Below are positions 41,190 through 49,777 of a stretch of DNA of 64,000 nucleotides, one piece after another. Positions within the stretch are counted from its first letter, which is position 1. Every line of letters begins with the position of its first letter. The translations under genes and the position numbers were made by a program. Origin of the DNA: Psychrobium sp. MM17-31 (GTDB lineage Bacteria > Pseudomonadota > Gammaproteobacteria > Enterobacterales > Psychrobiaceae); NCBI RefSeq assembly GCF_022347785.1, contig NZ_JAKRGA010000001.1, forward strand, positions 868,001 through 932,000, in the 5' to 3' direction. The notes below the pieces were generated by a model, which did no database searches, had not been told where the DNA came from, and saw only the letters and a program-made list of their open reading frames with translations.

Positions 41190-41674
41190 AGTAATTTGGC
41201 GTAGATGTGCTCATCAAAATAATGACCGTCTTTAAACGACACCTGTTTAAGGGTGCCTTCTAATTCAAAGTCATTGTTTTGTAAGACACCAATCGATGCG
41301 AGGTTTGCGGTGACGACTGAGACAAATAATCGCTGGAAGCGCTGAGTGTGCTTTAGTCGCTGGACAAATAGCGCCACCGCTTGACTACCATAGCCTTGTC
41401 GCCACTTAGATCTTGCTAACCAATATCCCAGTTCAGCGCTGCGTTGATATTCAAACTGCCCCGGCTGAGCCGAAATACAACCAATGAGCTGACCATCGAG
41501 ACAAACCGCCTGAATTAGTGGATTACCCTCGCTATACTCAATCCACCATTTGGCATCACTGAGCGTGTAAGGCTTGGGAATAGCGGCCGTGATAAAGCGG
41601 GTTACTTGCTCATCATTAAGATATTGCACTAAAAACGGTGCATCATCAGCGTAAAAATCGCGGAGTTGAAGCAT
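41186..41674 (-). CDS. GNAT-family N-acetyltransferase (RimJ/RimL-like)
   Basis: 162 residues from the ATG at 41674; a GTG four codons upstream is an alternative, and neither has a clear ribosome-binding site. Acetyl-CoA-binding GNAT fold of the RimJ/RimL type: LRDFYADDAPFLVQYLNDEQ at the start, AELGYWLARSKWRQGYGSQA (pyrophosphate-binding loop R-x-x-G-x-G/S), then VVTANLASIGVLQNNDFELE and KQVSFKDGHYFDEHIYAKL. Acceptor (protein N-terminus or small amine) unknown. Convergent with the methyltransferase gene. Confidence 0.85.
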   Translation of the reverse strand: MLQLRDFYADDAPFLVQYLNDEQVTRFITAAIPKPYTLSDAKWWIEYSEGNPLIQAVCLDGQLIGCISAQPGQFEYQRSAELGYWLARSKWRQGYGSQAVALFVQRLKHTQRFQRLFVSVVTANLASIGVLQNNDFELEGTLKQVSFKDGHYFDEHIYAKLL

Positions 41675-41733
41675 ATAATCAAACACTTAAGACAAAAAAT
41701 CAGTGTCTGATAATATGTCTAATTACGCAAGCG

Positions 41734-42264
41734 CTAGCTTAATACAGATTTAATCTTTTCAAAGGTAGGTGCAAACCACGGCGTAAACTGTTCTGGTGTT
41801 TGCTGTAATTGCAGCTCGATATTGTCAATCGATACCCAACGCAACGCCTGTACTTCGTCGGGATTAAATTGATCGATGGCAGGGTTTTCATGGGCAACAA
41901 AAAGGTGGTCGAACTCGTGTTCAATCAACTCATTTGGCATTATCGCTTTGTACAAATGGCTACCAACCCAAGTTAGGGATTTTAGCTCAACGCCCAGCTC
42001 TTCGACTACACGGTTAAGCGCTGAGGTCTCAACATCTTCATCAGGCTGTGGATGTGAACAGCAGCTGTTACTCCATAGCAAGGCGCCGTGATATTTAGAG
42101 GCAGCGCGCTGTTGCAGCAACACTTGAGTTTCCCCTTGGTGTTGCCGCGTAATAAAAACTGAAAACGCGCGATGAAGTAATCCTTGTTGGTGCGCCAGTA
42201 GTTTTTCCGCACTACCCATTGCTTGATCATTCTCATCGACCAAGACGACACAATTGCGGTGCAT
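41734..42264 (-). CDS. idi: Isopentenyl-diphosphate delta-isomerase, type I
   Basis: 176 residues from the ATG at 42264, chosen because GAAAGAGAA precedes it and the sequence then begins HRNCVVLVDENDQAMG as in the family. A Nudix-fold isomerase interconverting isopentenyl and dimethylallyl diphosphate. Active-site cysteine in LWSNSCCSHPQP, Nudix-like helix RVVEELGVE, catalytic glutamate in ELIEHEFDHLFV. Length agrees with E. coli Idi (182). It is a single gene on the minus strand, divergent from a GNAT gene. Non-essential when the MEP pathway makes both isomers. Confidence 0.93.
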   Translation of the reverse strand: MHRNCVVLVDENDQAMGSAEKLLAHQQGLLHRAFSVFITRQHQGETQVLLQQRAASKYHGALLWSNSCCSHPQPDEDVETSALNRVVEELGVELKSLTWVGSHLYKAIMPNELIEHEFDHLFVAHENPAIDQFNPDEVQALRWVSIDNIELQLQQTPEQFTPWFAPTFEKIKSVLS

Positions 42265-42330
42265 GGTATTTCTCTTTCTAAAAAACGCCAGTATTATACA
42301 GAATAATTTCAATTAAAGATCACATACCTA

Positions 42331-42765
42331 ATGAGCAATATCGAAGATTTAATCATTGAACCGGTACTCACCCCGCAACAACAAGATGTCGAAGATCTGT
42401 TAACGGGATTGCGCGCCTATAACATTTCTCAATTGTGGCAAAACGAAAAGCGTCCTGTTGCTTGTATGATCAGACATATTGATGGCTCTATCGCTGGCGG
42501 TATTTTTGGTTATATCAGTTGGGGCTGGTGCAGTATTGAAATGCTGTGGGTAGACGAGCAATATCGAGGCAATGATTTAGCTACTAAGATAATGCGCCGT
42601 ATGGAGAATTACGCCATTGGCGAAGGAATAACTCGTTTTAAGCTCGAAACAGGTAGCTTCCAAGCCTTAGATTTTTATAAGAAATTAGGTTATGAAGTCT
42701 ATGCCGAACTAGAAGATTACCCTATCGGTCAAACGAATTATTACTTGCGTAAACTGTTGGAATAG
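42331..42765 (+). CDS. GNAT-family N-acetyltransferase
   Basis: 144 residues. GNAT domain with IDGSIAGGIFGYISWGWCSI, WVDEQYRGNDLATKIMRRME (acetyl-CoA loop R-G-N-D-L-A) and FQALDFYKKLGYEVYAELED, the common C-terminal block. Substrate unknown. Divergent from idi with a 66-bp gap. The next plus-strand gene is 330 bp away, and a strong terminator lies in between. Confidence 0.87.
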   Translation: MSNIEDLIIEPVLTPQQQDVEDLLTGLRAYNISQLWQNEKRPVACMIRHIDGSIAGGIFGYISWGWCSIEMLWVDEQYRGNDLATKIMRRMENYAIGEGITRFKLETGSFQALDFYKKLGYEVYAELEDYPIGQTNYYLRKLLE

Positions 42766-43097
42766 TTCAAAAATTAAACGCATCAGATTTTCTCATCTGT
42801 CGGTGAATTTAACTCGTTTGCCGACACTCCCTCCCCCAATTAAGATGACCTTGTTTTAAAGATTCCAGATAGATTTTTTAGAACACTTAGACTCCCTTAG
42901 GAATCCTTTTCAATTCCTGTATTTGATTTATTTAATGGCACCGAATTTTACGGTGCCTTTTTTTATCCAAAATAAAGACTCCAATTAGTGCAATTGCACT
43001 ATAGCGGTGCAACATCCCTTACCCATTCGAAACTTCAATGACTTAAAGCTAATAAAATCAATGCATTAACTATTGGAATATCACTTGCTTTTAGCTA
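42766..43097 (+). other. Gene-free region with a terminator, possible sRNA or long 3' UTR
   Basis: No ORF of note. The only strong element is the terminator at 42937-42964, about 170 nt past the acetyltransferase stop, so either that mRNA has a long 3' UTR or an independent short RNA ends there. The remainder up to 43097 should hold the LysR promoter. Confidence 0.4.
42937..42964 (+). terminator. Intrinsic terminator
   Basis: GGCACCG / CGGTGCC perfect stem with a 7-nt loop and seven T residues. Confidence 0.9.
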
Positions 43098-43124
43098 GTG
43101 GTTTATTTCAACAAGTCTTTTTAT

Positions 43125-44027
43125 ATGTCCGTTCAAACACCTATCAGAGGGTTGCGCTCATTTTGTGTTGCAGCCAAGTGCCTTAGTTTTAAGCATGCTG
43201 CTAATCAGCTCTATCTCACGCCATCGGCAGTAAGCCATCAAATAAAACAGTTAGAAGAACAATTAGGTACCGAGCTATTTATTCGCGGTACCCGCTCTAT
43301 TACGTTAAGCGCTATGGGCAAACAGTTTTATCAATCGGTAGCGCCCATTATTCACGAATTAGAGTCCACCATTAGCGAGTTTACTCAGCGCACCTCTAAT
43401 AAAACCATTGTCATTGCCTTGCCTGAGTTTTTTGCCAGCGAGCTATTTATTCCGAAATTAAAACAGTGGTCGGCGCAATATCCTGATATCAATTTGCAAC
43501 TGGAAATGATGAGTGTGGGCGAGCAAGCTTCGCCACTGGCAGATTTATCGATTGTGTTATCAAGCAGCCAGCCCAACGCCAGCGTGGTAGAAGAGCTTTT
43601 TCCAATGCGCTATGTGCCTGCCTGTAATCAGCAAGTGGCGCAAGAATTTAAGCAATCGAATCAATCTCTCAATCAGTTTCCACTGATTCTTCATCGTAGC
43701 AGACCTTGGGCATGGCACCAATGGGCAGATGCAGCAAAAGTCGAGGATTTCGATCCTAAACAAATCATTCAACTAGATAGCATGTACGGTATTGCACGAG
43801 CTGCTCAGCAAGGAATGGGTGTTGCATTAATTCCGCTGCCCATTAGTCAGGCATGGTTCGATAATAAGTCGTTAGTGCCCTTGTTTGATTGCGCACTCGA
43901 CACTAAAGATCGTTATTTTTTGATTCAGCACGAGAACCTTAATAACAGACCCGAGTTAACGCTGTTTTCAGAGTGGGTAGTAGAGAATTTTACGGCGCTA
44001 CCATCATCTACAGATGAAATTATTTAG
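43125..44027 (+). CDS. LysR-family regulator, GcvA-like
   Basis: 300 residues from the ATG at 43125 (an in-frame GTG/ATG-type start nine codons upstream adds MVYFNKSFY; neither has a good ribosome-binding site). N-terminal helix-turn-helix IRGLRSFCVAAKCLSFKHAA and TPSAVSHQIKQLEEQLG, the latter typical of the GcvA subgroup, followed by an effector domain. The start begins like GcvA-type proteins (P-I-R-G-L-R-S-F). No divergent target; the next gene on the strand is a 35-residue ORF 64 bp away. Effector unknown. Confidence 0.87.
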   Translation: MSVQTPIRGLRSFCVAAKCLSFKHAANQLYLTPSAVSHQIKQLEEQLGTELFIRGTRSITLSAMGKQFYQSVAPIIHELESTISEFTQRTSNKTIVIALPEFFASELFIPKLKQWSAQYPDINLQLEMMSVGEQASPLADLSIVLSSSQPNASVVEELFPMRYVPACNQQVAQEFKQSNQSLNQFPLILHRSRPWAWHQWADAAKVEDFDPKQIIQLDSMYGIARAAQQGMGVALIPLPISQAWFDNKSLVPLFDCALDTKDRYFLIQHENLNNRPELTLFSEWVVENFTALPSSTDEII

Positions 44028-44091
44028 TTTGTGAAATATACGTGCCGAAGATACATTGAAATTGTCAAAGCACACACCAAGGAGAGTAATC

Positions 44092-44199
44092 ATGTTGAAT
44101 TATATGAAAACATCAATAGAGCGCGTCAGTGACTTTATCTACCTCGTTAACCACATCGATGTCACTCAATGGGACGAAGTTGGCCAGCGTGATGACTAA
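44092..44199 (+). CDS. Predicted 35-residue small protein
   Basis: ATG at 44092 preceded by AAGGAGAG with 6-nt spacing, one of the best Shine-Dalgarno sequences in the window, then 35 codons to TAA at 44197. The product begins MLNYMKTSIERVSDFIYLVN and ends with an acidic QWDEVGQRDD; it has an amphipathic helix, no signal peptide and no cysteine. I do not recognise it. It follows the LysR gene by 64 bp on the same strand and may be co-transcribed. Existence rests on the ribosome-binding site and the clean short frame. Confidence 0.55.
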   Translation: MLNYMKTSIERVSDFIYLVNHIDVTQWDEVGQRDD

Positions 44200-44250
44200 G
44201 CAACGCCTCATAACTTCGCACTGGTAGCTCTGCACTAAGTAACATAGTTT

Positions 44251-45747
44251 TTATGCTTGGTGCAGCGTCTCGCAGCGCAAATTTAAAGTAACACCAGCGT
44301 TGTGTAAACGCAGTTTCTCTTGATGTAAATCGCTGATCAAACCATTGCTACCACTCAAACTCGGCGGCACCTCGCCGACAATAAAGTGCTCATCGTCGAC
44401 AATAACCTTTAAGGGAATAGGCGCACTGTTCAAACGACCTTTAGTACAAATGATCGCTAGTCTAAACAGACTGAGCAGTGTTAAAAAACGTGTTTGGTCG
44501 AGTTCATTAAGTAGAGGATCTGATTTGATTTTACCGCGGTGATAACGCACCAAGCCGCGGATCATCGTCTTCTCATAATCATTAAACCCCAGCATCTCAC
44601 TGTGCTCAATAATATAAGCACTGTGACATTGGCGCTTCTTAGAGTTTATTGCCAAACCAATTTCATGCAGCTGCGCCGCCCATGTTAAACAAGCATATTC
44701 CTCATCGCTAAGGGCTTCGCTTTCAGGAAGCTGCTCAACAAAGTTAGTGAGCTGATTAATCACCCGGCGACTATAGGCCACATCGGTGTGATAAAGCTTG
44801 GTCATGTTATCCAGTGTTTGACGACGAATATCGCTATCAAACGTCGCTTCACTCAGGCCATAGAGCACACCTTCCCGCAATGCCGATGAACAATAATCCA
44901 TGCTATTGACGCCAAATGTCTTGAAGATATTTTGCAGAATACAAACCGCCGTTGGCAGCAATCGCGTTTTCTCGGGATCGAACATTGGCAGATCAATATC
45001 ATCAATCCGTTGCCATTCAATCAATTGCTTTTTTAACTTATTGAGTAGCTTTAATGTGATGGTTTCGCTTTGATACAGATGCGCGATGACTTGGCTAACA
45101 ATCTTTATTGAACCTGAGGTACCAAGCACATGTTTCCAGCCAAACTTCTGATAGCGCTCGGCAATGCTTACCAATTGATTGTTCACTAATTCACTCGCCT
45201 TTTTAAAGGCTTTGTTTGTGATTTCACCATCGCTAAAACACAATTTACGCAAGTGGCTCGAACCAATCTCAAGGCTGGCTGTTAACGTCGGTTCAAAGTG
45301 ACGACCAACAATAAACTCGGTGCTGCCACCGCCAATATCGACAATGAAAGTGCGCTCAACAATAGCTTGTGTGTGTGCAATGCCCTGAAAAATTAGCTGC
45401 GCTTCAGTCACGCCGTCAATTACTTCAATCGGATATGGCAGCACCTTAAACGCCGCTTTGATAAAGTCATCGCGATTAACCGCTTTGCGTACGCTGTGCG
45501 TCGCGACAATGCGCACTCGTGATTGCGGCAATCTCGAAAACGCCTGCGAAAATTCTTTAAGACAAGCAACAGCGCGCTCAATCGCAAGCTCGGATAAGTG
45601 ATTATTTTCATCGAGCCCCAACGCCAAATTAATGCGCTGTTTTTGACGTTCGACAATCACAATTTTCCCCGCCTGCTCCTTAGCAATAATCATTTGAAAA
45701 CTGTTTGAACCTATGTCGATAGCGACAAAATGGTTGTTATCACTCAT
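44251..45747 (-). CDS. ppx: Exopolyphosphatase (Ppx/GppA family)
   Basis: 498 residues. Removes terminal phosphate from inorganic polyphosphate; the family also hydrolyses pppGpp. Actin-like ATPase fold: phosphate loop FVAIDIGSNSFQMIIAKE, second loop FIVDIGGGSTEFIVGRHFEP, and GTSGSIK. The C-terminal HD-type helical domain contains WAAQLHEIGLAIN. The position, overlapping the polyphosphate kinase end by 8 nt, favours Ppx over GppA. Translational coupling to ppk keeps synthesis and degradation of polyphosphate in one transcript. Confidence 0.92.
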   Translation of the reverse strand: MSDNNHFVAIDIGSNSFQMIIAKEQAGKIVIVERQKQRINLALGLDENNHLSELAIERAVACLKEFSQAFSRLPQSRVRIVATHSVRKAVNRDDFIKAAFKVLPYPIEVIDGVTEAQLIFQGIAHTQAIVERTFIVDIGGGSTEFIVGRHFEPTLTASLEIGSSHLRKLCFSDGEITNKAFKKASELVNNQLVSIAERYQKFGWKHVLGTSGSIKIVSQVIAHLYQSETITLKLLNKLKKQLIEWQRIDDIDLPMFDPEKTRLLPTAVCILQNIFKTFGVNSMDYCSSALREGVLYGLSEATFDSDIRRQTLDNMTKLYHTDVAYSRRVINQLTNFVEQLPESEALSDEEYACLTWAAQLHEIGLAINSKKRQCHSAYIIEHSEMLGFNDYEKTMIRGLVRYHRGKIKSDPLLNELDQTRFLTLLSLFRLAIICTKGRLNSAPIPLKVIVDDEHFIVGEVPPSLSGSNGLISDLHQEKLRLHNAGVTLNLRCETLHQA

Positions 45748-47878
45748 GGGTAATCACCTCAAGTTGCGATTCTTTCTCTGCGTTAACCTGTTCTAATTCT
45801 TCGTCGATTGCATCTTTGACGAGTTGTCGTTGCTGTTTAGCAAGGTATTGCGCGATTGCCATTTGCGCCTGTGTTTGTTGGCCAATATCTTGCGGATGAA
45901 TCTGATAAGGATTGGTTTGTTCTTTGTTGATCAAACGCGCTTTAACATTGTCTTGTAGCTGAATGTTAATGATATCGATAATGGTCTGTTTCACCTCAGG
46001 ACAATAAACAGGACAGCCCACTTCGACGCGGCGGTCGATATTACGAGCCATCCAGTCAGCCGAAGAAATAAAGACTTTTGGATCGCCATCGTTTTCGCAG
46101 ATAAGCACTCGCGGGTGCTCTAAATAGCGATCGACAATACTAATCGCACTAATGTTTTCACTCTGTCCCTCCACGCCAGTTTCAAGGGAACATATACCGC
46201 GCACAATGAGCTGAATTTTGACGCCGGCATTATTAGCTTCATAGAGCTTGGCAATCAGGCGCTTATCAACCAAGTTATTAACCTTGAGAATAATGCCATT
46301 TTTGCGCCCTTCGGTGGCGGCACTAATTTCTTGATTTATTAGCTCGTTCAATCGCTGGCGGGCATTTATTGGCGATACCGTGAGATGGTGAAACGATGAT
46401 TGCTGATAAGGTCGTTCAATGAAATTAAACACCTTAACCAGCTCGCGGGTTAGCTTTGGGTGACAGCTAAACAAACTAAAATCGGTGTATATCTTGGCGT
46501 TTTTCTCATTGAAATTACCGGTACCATAGTGTCCATAATATTTGAGCTGATTACCTTCGAGACGACTTATCAAACATATCTTAGCGTGAACCTTGAGGCC
46601 GCTAATGCCATAGCTCACTTCGGCCCCTGCATTGGTGAGTTTTTCAGCCCACATCAGATTTGCTTCCTCATCAAAGCGCGCTTGCAGCTCAATATTAACC
46701 TTAACTTGTTTGCCATTTTTTACCGCTTCGGTAAGGGCCGAAATGACGCGGGATTTTTTAGCCACTCGATAGAGGCAGATCTGGATGCTTTGCACCTTGG
46801 GATCAAACGCCGCTTGACGCAACAATTCGGTAAAATAGGAAAACTTGTGATATGGGTAATACAGCAAGATATCGCGCTCGGCGATAGCACTAAAGGCGTT
46901 GTTGTATTGATTGAAATGTTGATGATCGAGGGCTGGGATCTTTTTGAACTCCAGCGATTTTCGGCCCATGCTTGGAAACTCAATAAAGTCTTTAAAGCTG
47001 TGGTATCGGCCGCCGGAAATCAGCCCTTGGCGATCGCTAATCTCTAAGTGCTCAATCAGAGTATCGAGCATCGATTGTGGCATTTTGTGATCGTACACCA
47101 AACGCACTGGCACGGCGTTTAAACGACGCTTTAACCCCGAGCTCATTTGTTCATAGAGGCTTTGGCTAAATTCTTGTTTTAGATCGAGAGTGGCATCGCG
47201 GGTTAGCTTCATCGAATAGGCACTGATGCGGTCAAATTCGAAAAAGCCTGAGAAAATATCGACCAAACAATAACGGATGATATTGTCTAATAGCATAATG
47301 TATTTATGGCCATCGCCTTTGTCGTGTGGCAATTCAACAAAGCGCGGCACATTGCTACTCGGCACTTCCACCAAGGCGTATTGCGCAGGATGCAAACCAC
47401 TCATCTCCACCATTAAATAAGTACAATCATCGTTAATGTTGTCACTGAGTTTGGTTTTGTTGTTAATGAGGAGCGGAAAGATATGACGGCGCAATTTATT
47501 GCGATAGTACTCTCGCAACCATTGACCTTGCTCTTCGTTGACCTGTGTTTCGTTGATAAGGTGGATGTCGTTATCGTCGAGCTCTCGCAGTAAATCGATA
47601 TAGGTGGCATCAAACTCTCGCTGCGATGCAATTACCTTAGATTGAATATCATCGAACAGCTTGAGGGCCTTTTGCTTATGGCTAGCATCCTGACTGAGTA
47701 ACACTTGACGTCTAACATTAGCAACACGCACCCGATAAAACTCGTCCATGTTGCTAGAATATATCCCCAAGAAACGAAAGCGCTCTAATAAAGGAACATT
47801 CTCGTCTTGCGCTTCTTGCAATACACGGTGATTAAACGAGAGCCAACTCAGCTCTTTTTCAATAGTGCGATTTTCCAT
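45740..47878 (-). CDS. ppk1: Polyphosphate kinase 1
   Basis: 712 residues. Membrane-associated enzyme that polymerises ATP gamma-phosphates into polyphosphate. N-terminal ELSWLSFNHRVLQEA and SNMDEFYRVRVANVRRQ, then the phospholipase-D-like catalytic halves: YPYHKFSYFTELLRQAAFDP, KVHAKICLISR (the autophosphorylated histidine is the HAK one), YGHYGTGNFNEKNAKIYTDF and SSADWMARNIDRRVEVGCPV. Length is typical (690-720). First gene of the ppk-ppx pair. TGTCAT-type repeats upstream hint at phosphate control. Confidence 0.96.
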   Translation of the reverse strand: MENRTIEKELSWLSFNHRVLQEAQDENVPLLERFRFLGIYSSNMDEFYRVRVANVRRQVLLSQDASHKQKALKLFDDIQSKVIASQREFDATYIDLLRELDDNDIHLINETQVNEEQGQWLREYYRNKLRRHIFPLLINNKTKLSDNINDDCTYLMVEMSGLHPAQYALVEVPSSNVPRFVELPHDKGDGHKYIMLLDNIIRYCLVDIFSGFFEFDRISAYSMKLTRDATLDLKQEFSQSLYEQMSSGLKRRLNAVPVRLVYDHKMPQSMLDTLIEHLEISDRQGLISGGRYHSFKDFIEFPSMGRKSLEFKKIPALDHQHFNQYNNAFSAIAERDILLYYPYHKFSYFTELLRQAAFDPKVQSIQICLYRVAKKSRVISALTEAVKNGKQVKVNIELQARFDEEANLMWAEKLTNAGAEVSYGISGLKVHAKICLISRLEGNQLKYYGHYGTGNFNEKNAKIYTDFSLFSCHPKLTRELVKVFNFIERPYQQSSFHHLTVSPINARQRLNELINQEISAATEGRKNGIILKVNNLVDKRLIAKLYEANNAGVKIQLIVRGICSLETGVEGQSENISAISIVDRYLEHPRVLICENDGDPKVFISSADWMARNIDRRVEVGCPVYCPEVKQTIIDIINIQLQDNVKARLINKEQTNPYQIHPQDIGQQTQAQMAIAQYLAKQQRQLVKDAIDEELEQVNAEKESQLEVITHE

Positions 47879-47923
47879 TTTTAATCTGCCTTCAACAACT
47901 TATAACGCGATTGTATAAACTGC

Positions 47924-47961
47924 ATATGACACTTTTATGGCGAACTGTCATAGTGTCATAT
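47924..47961 (-). promoter_or_regulatory. TGTCAT-rich inverted repeat upstream of ppk1
   Basis: ATATGACAC (47924-47932) and GTGTCATAT (47953-47961) form a perfect 9-bp inverted repeat; CTGTCAT (47945-47951) adds a third TGTCA core. PhoB boxes are built from CTGTCAT direct repeats 11 bp apart; here the direct pair is only 8 bp apart, so the resemblance is partial. Confidence 0.4.
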
Positions 47962-48023
47962 TACATTGCCATAAATTAGTTGGTTAGCGCCATGATTTAG
48001 CACAAAAAACAAGCAGATTTAAA

Positions 48024-49010
48024 TTATGAAGAAACAGGTAACAATTGGTGGTAATTTTGGTCGCTAAAGGGTGCTGATTTATTTAGGGCCTCTCCCGCCA
48101 ACACTCTCTCATAGCAAACTTGGTAGCCTTGCGCCATTCTATGATGACTAAACTGAGTCACCGCCACTTCATGGCAAGTGTTGCGGTTAAAATGGCTGAC
48201 ATTGGCGATTGCTTGTTGCAGCTCTTGATAATCTGAAGAAAGCAGACCGGTCTCTACTTCGGTAATAATTTCAGGCAAGGCACCATAAGGTGTCGAAAAC
48301 ACCGGCGTGCCTAAATAAAGCGATTCTATAATCGCCAGGCCAAATGGCTCATGCCAGCGCACAGGAAAAATAAGGCCTTGCGAGTGTTTGATAAGCTGAT
48401 TCTTACGCTCGCCACCGACCATACCTGCAAATGACAAACGGCGATCGAGGTAGCAATAGAACTGGCGGCTAAAATTAACTCGGCTTCCTCCCAACACATT
48501 GAGTTTTACATCACTGGCTCTGGCAATATCGATTGTCCCCGACAGATTTTTTATTGGCCAGCTCGCCTTGCCCAGAAAATGAAAATAGTCCTTTGGCGCG
48601 CTAAATTTTGGCTCGCCATACTCTTGCCAATCTAAGCCATTGTAAACATAGCACTCTGCGTGATGATTTTGGGCATGCTTTTGACTCAAAAATATCGTAT
48701 TTACTCCATACTCACGCTTGCCACGCGCATTGCCATGCTCAGTAGATACATAAGGAGTGTTAAGTTCACCGGCAAATGGGCAGTGAAAATGCACAATATC
48801 AGGCCATGATCCTATTTGTTCTTCTAAAGGCAATTTGCTATCAATAACACGGGCGTTGCTAGGTAAGTGAGGCGCTTGCCCCCACAAAAACTGCACCTGA
48901 TGTCCTGCTGCGATTTGTGCTTTAGCTAACGACCAAACCACCCGTTCGGTGCCGCCATAACCACGTGCAGGTAATGATATTTTACTATTAAGAACGTGAA
49001 GGATTTTCAT
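48024..49010 (-). CDS. GT4-family glycosyltransferase
   Basis: 328 residues. GT-B fold retaining glycosyltransferase: N-terminal KILHVLNSKISLPARGYGGT with the GGTE nucleotide loop, VHFHCPFAGELNTPYVSTEH, and the C-terminal EX7E-type motif EPFGLAIIESLYLGTPV. It probably adds a sugar to lipopolysaccharide core or a related surface glycan. Third gene of a tight minus-strand operon with two GT2 genes (1-nt and 4-nt overlaps). Donor and acceptor sugars unknown. Possibly shorter than typical GT4 proteins (350-400). Confidence 0.88.
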   Translation of the reverse strand: MKILHVLNSKISLPARGYGGTERVVWSLAKAQIAAGHQVQFLWGQAPHLPSNARVIDSKLPLEEQIGSWPDIVHFHCPFAGELNTPYVSTEHGNARGKREYGVNTIFLSQKHAQNHHAECYVYNGLDWQEYGEPKFSAPKDYFHFLGKASWPIKNLSGTIDIARASDVKLNVLGGSRVNFSRQFYCYLDRRLSFAGMVGGERKNQLIKHSQGLIFPVRWHEPFGLAIIESLYLGTPVFSTPYGALPEIITEVETGLLSSDYQELQQAIANVSHFNRNTCHEVAVTQFSHHRMAQGYQVCYERVLAGEALNKSAPFSDQNYHQLLPVSS

Positions 49011-49777
49011 TAGCGAGATGCGTCCTTACTTAATTCAAACAGTTTTGCTTCTTTTAAAAAGGCATAAGTCGCTTCTAAATGTGCGGTAATAAGACCACGC
49101 ACGCCCGACATAAACATCTTGCGCAGGAGATAGCTTTTAATAAAGCTCAGCGGGTAAACCAATACCAGTTTGAGCATTGACGGCGACTTAGCTGCATTGT
49201 GCTTCTCTTGCGCCTTTAATGACGAGTAGCAATTGAATTTATTGGCTAGCATCTCAGTCGAGTTGTACCCATAGTGAGTCACTAGCGATGTAACCGATTT
49301 CACACGTGTGCCCTTTTTCAAAACGAGATTCTCATGAACAAGGCGTTTAATAGGATAATTGGCGAACGATCGCTTAAATGCCCTAATGATCGAGCGTTTA
49401 CGAGATGACTTTGCCATTGAGCGTCCCCACAATAAGTCGTCAAAGTGAAGGCGAATGGCATCGGCACTGTCTTGATTAATGATGTGGTAAATCTCATCGA
49501 TATTACGCTGGCTCAGCACCTCATCACCGTCAATATTTATCACCCACTCATGTTTACATTGACGCATCGCGAAATCTTTTTGCTTGGCGTATCCAAGCCA
49601 ATCTTGATGGATGACTCGCGCACCATTTTCTTGAGCGATACGCACAGTGTCATCACTACTGCCAGAATCCACCACTATCACCTCATCAAAGCAGCTCAAT
49701 GCCGCAACAACCTTGGCGATATGCGCCTCTTCGTTCTTGGTGATTACGAAAGCACTAATGGCTACATTTGAAGTCAT
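49010..49777 (-). CDS. GT2-family glycosyltransferase (WaaE/KdtX-like)
   Basis: 255 residues. GT-A fold inverting glycosyltransferase: ISAFVITKNEEAHIAKVVAA, VDSGSSDDTVRIAQENGARV, and the nucleotide-sugar/metal motif VINIDGDEVLS (DxD-like). The C-terminus has a hydrophobic, basic segment (LVLVYPLSFIKSYLLRKMF) for membrane association. It resembles lipopolysaccharide core beta-glucosyltransferases of the WaaE/KdtX type and is a paralogue of the upstream gene. Overlaps both neighbours, by 1 and 4 nt. Confidence 0.88.
   Translation of the reverse strand: MTSNVAISAFVITKNEEAHIAKVVAALSCFDEVIVVDSGSSDDTVRIAQENGARVIHQDWLGYAKQKDFAMRQCKHEWVINIDGDEVLSQRNIDEIYHIINQDSADAIRLHFDDLLWGRSMAKSSRKRSIIRAFKRSFANYPIKRLVHENLVLKKGTRVKSVTSLVTHYGYNSTEMLANKFNCYSSLKAQEKHNAAKSPSMLKLVLVYPLSFIKSYLLRKMFMSGVRGLITAHLEATYAFLKEAKLFELSKDASR

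Noticed and set aside
46460-47047. 195-codon plus-strand frame
   Set aside because: Lies entirely antisense to the catalytic core of ppk1, whose codon pattern accounts for it.
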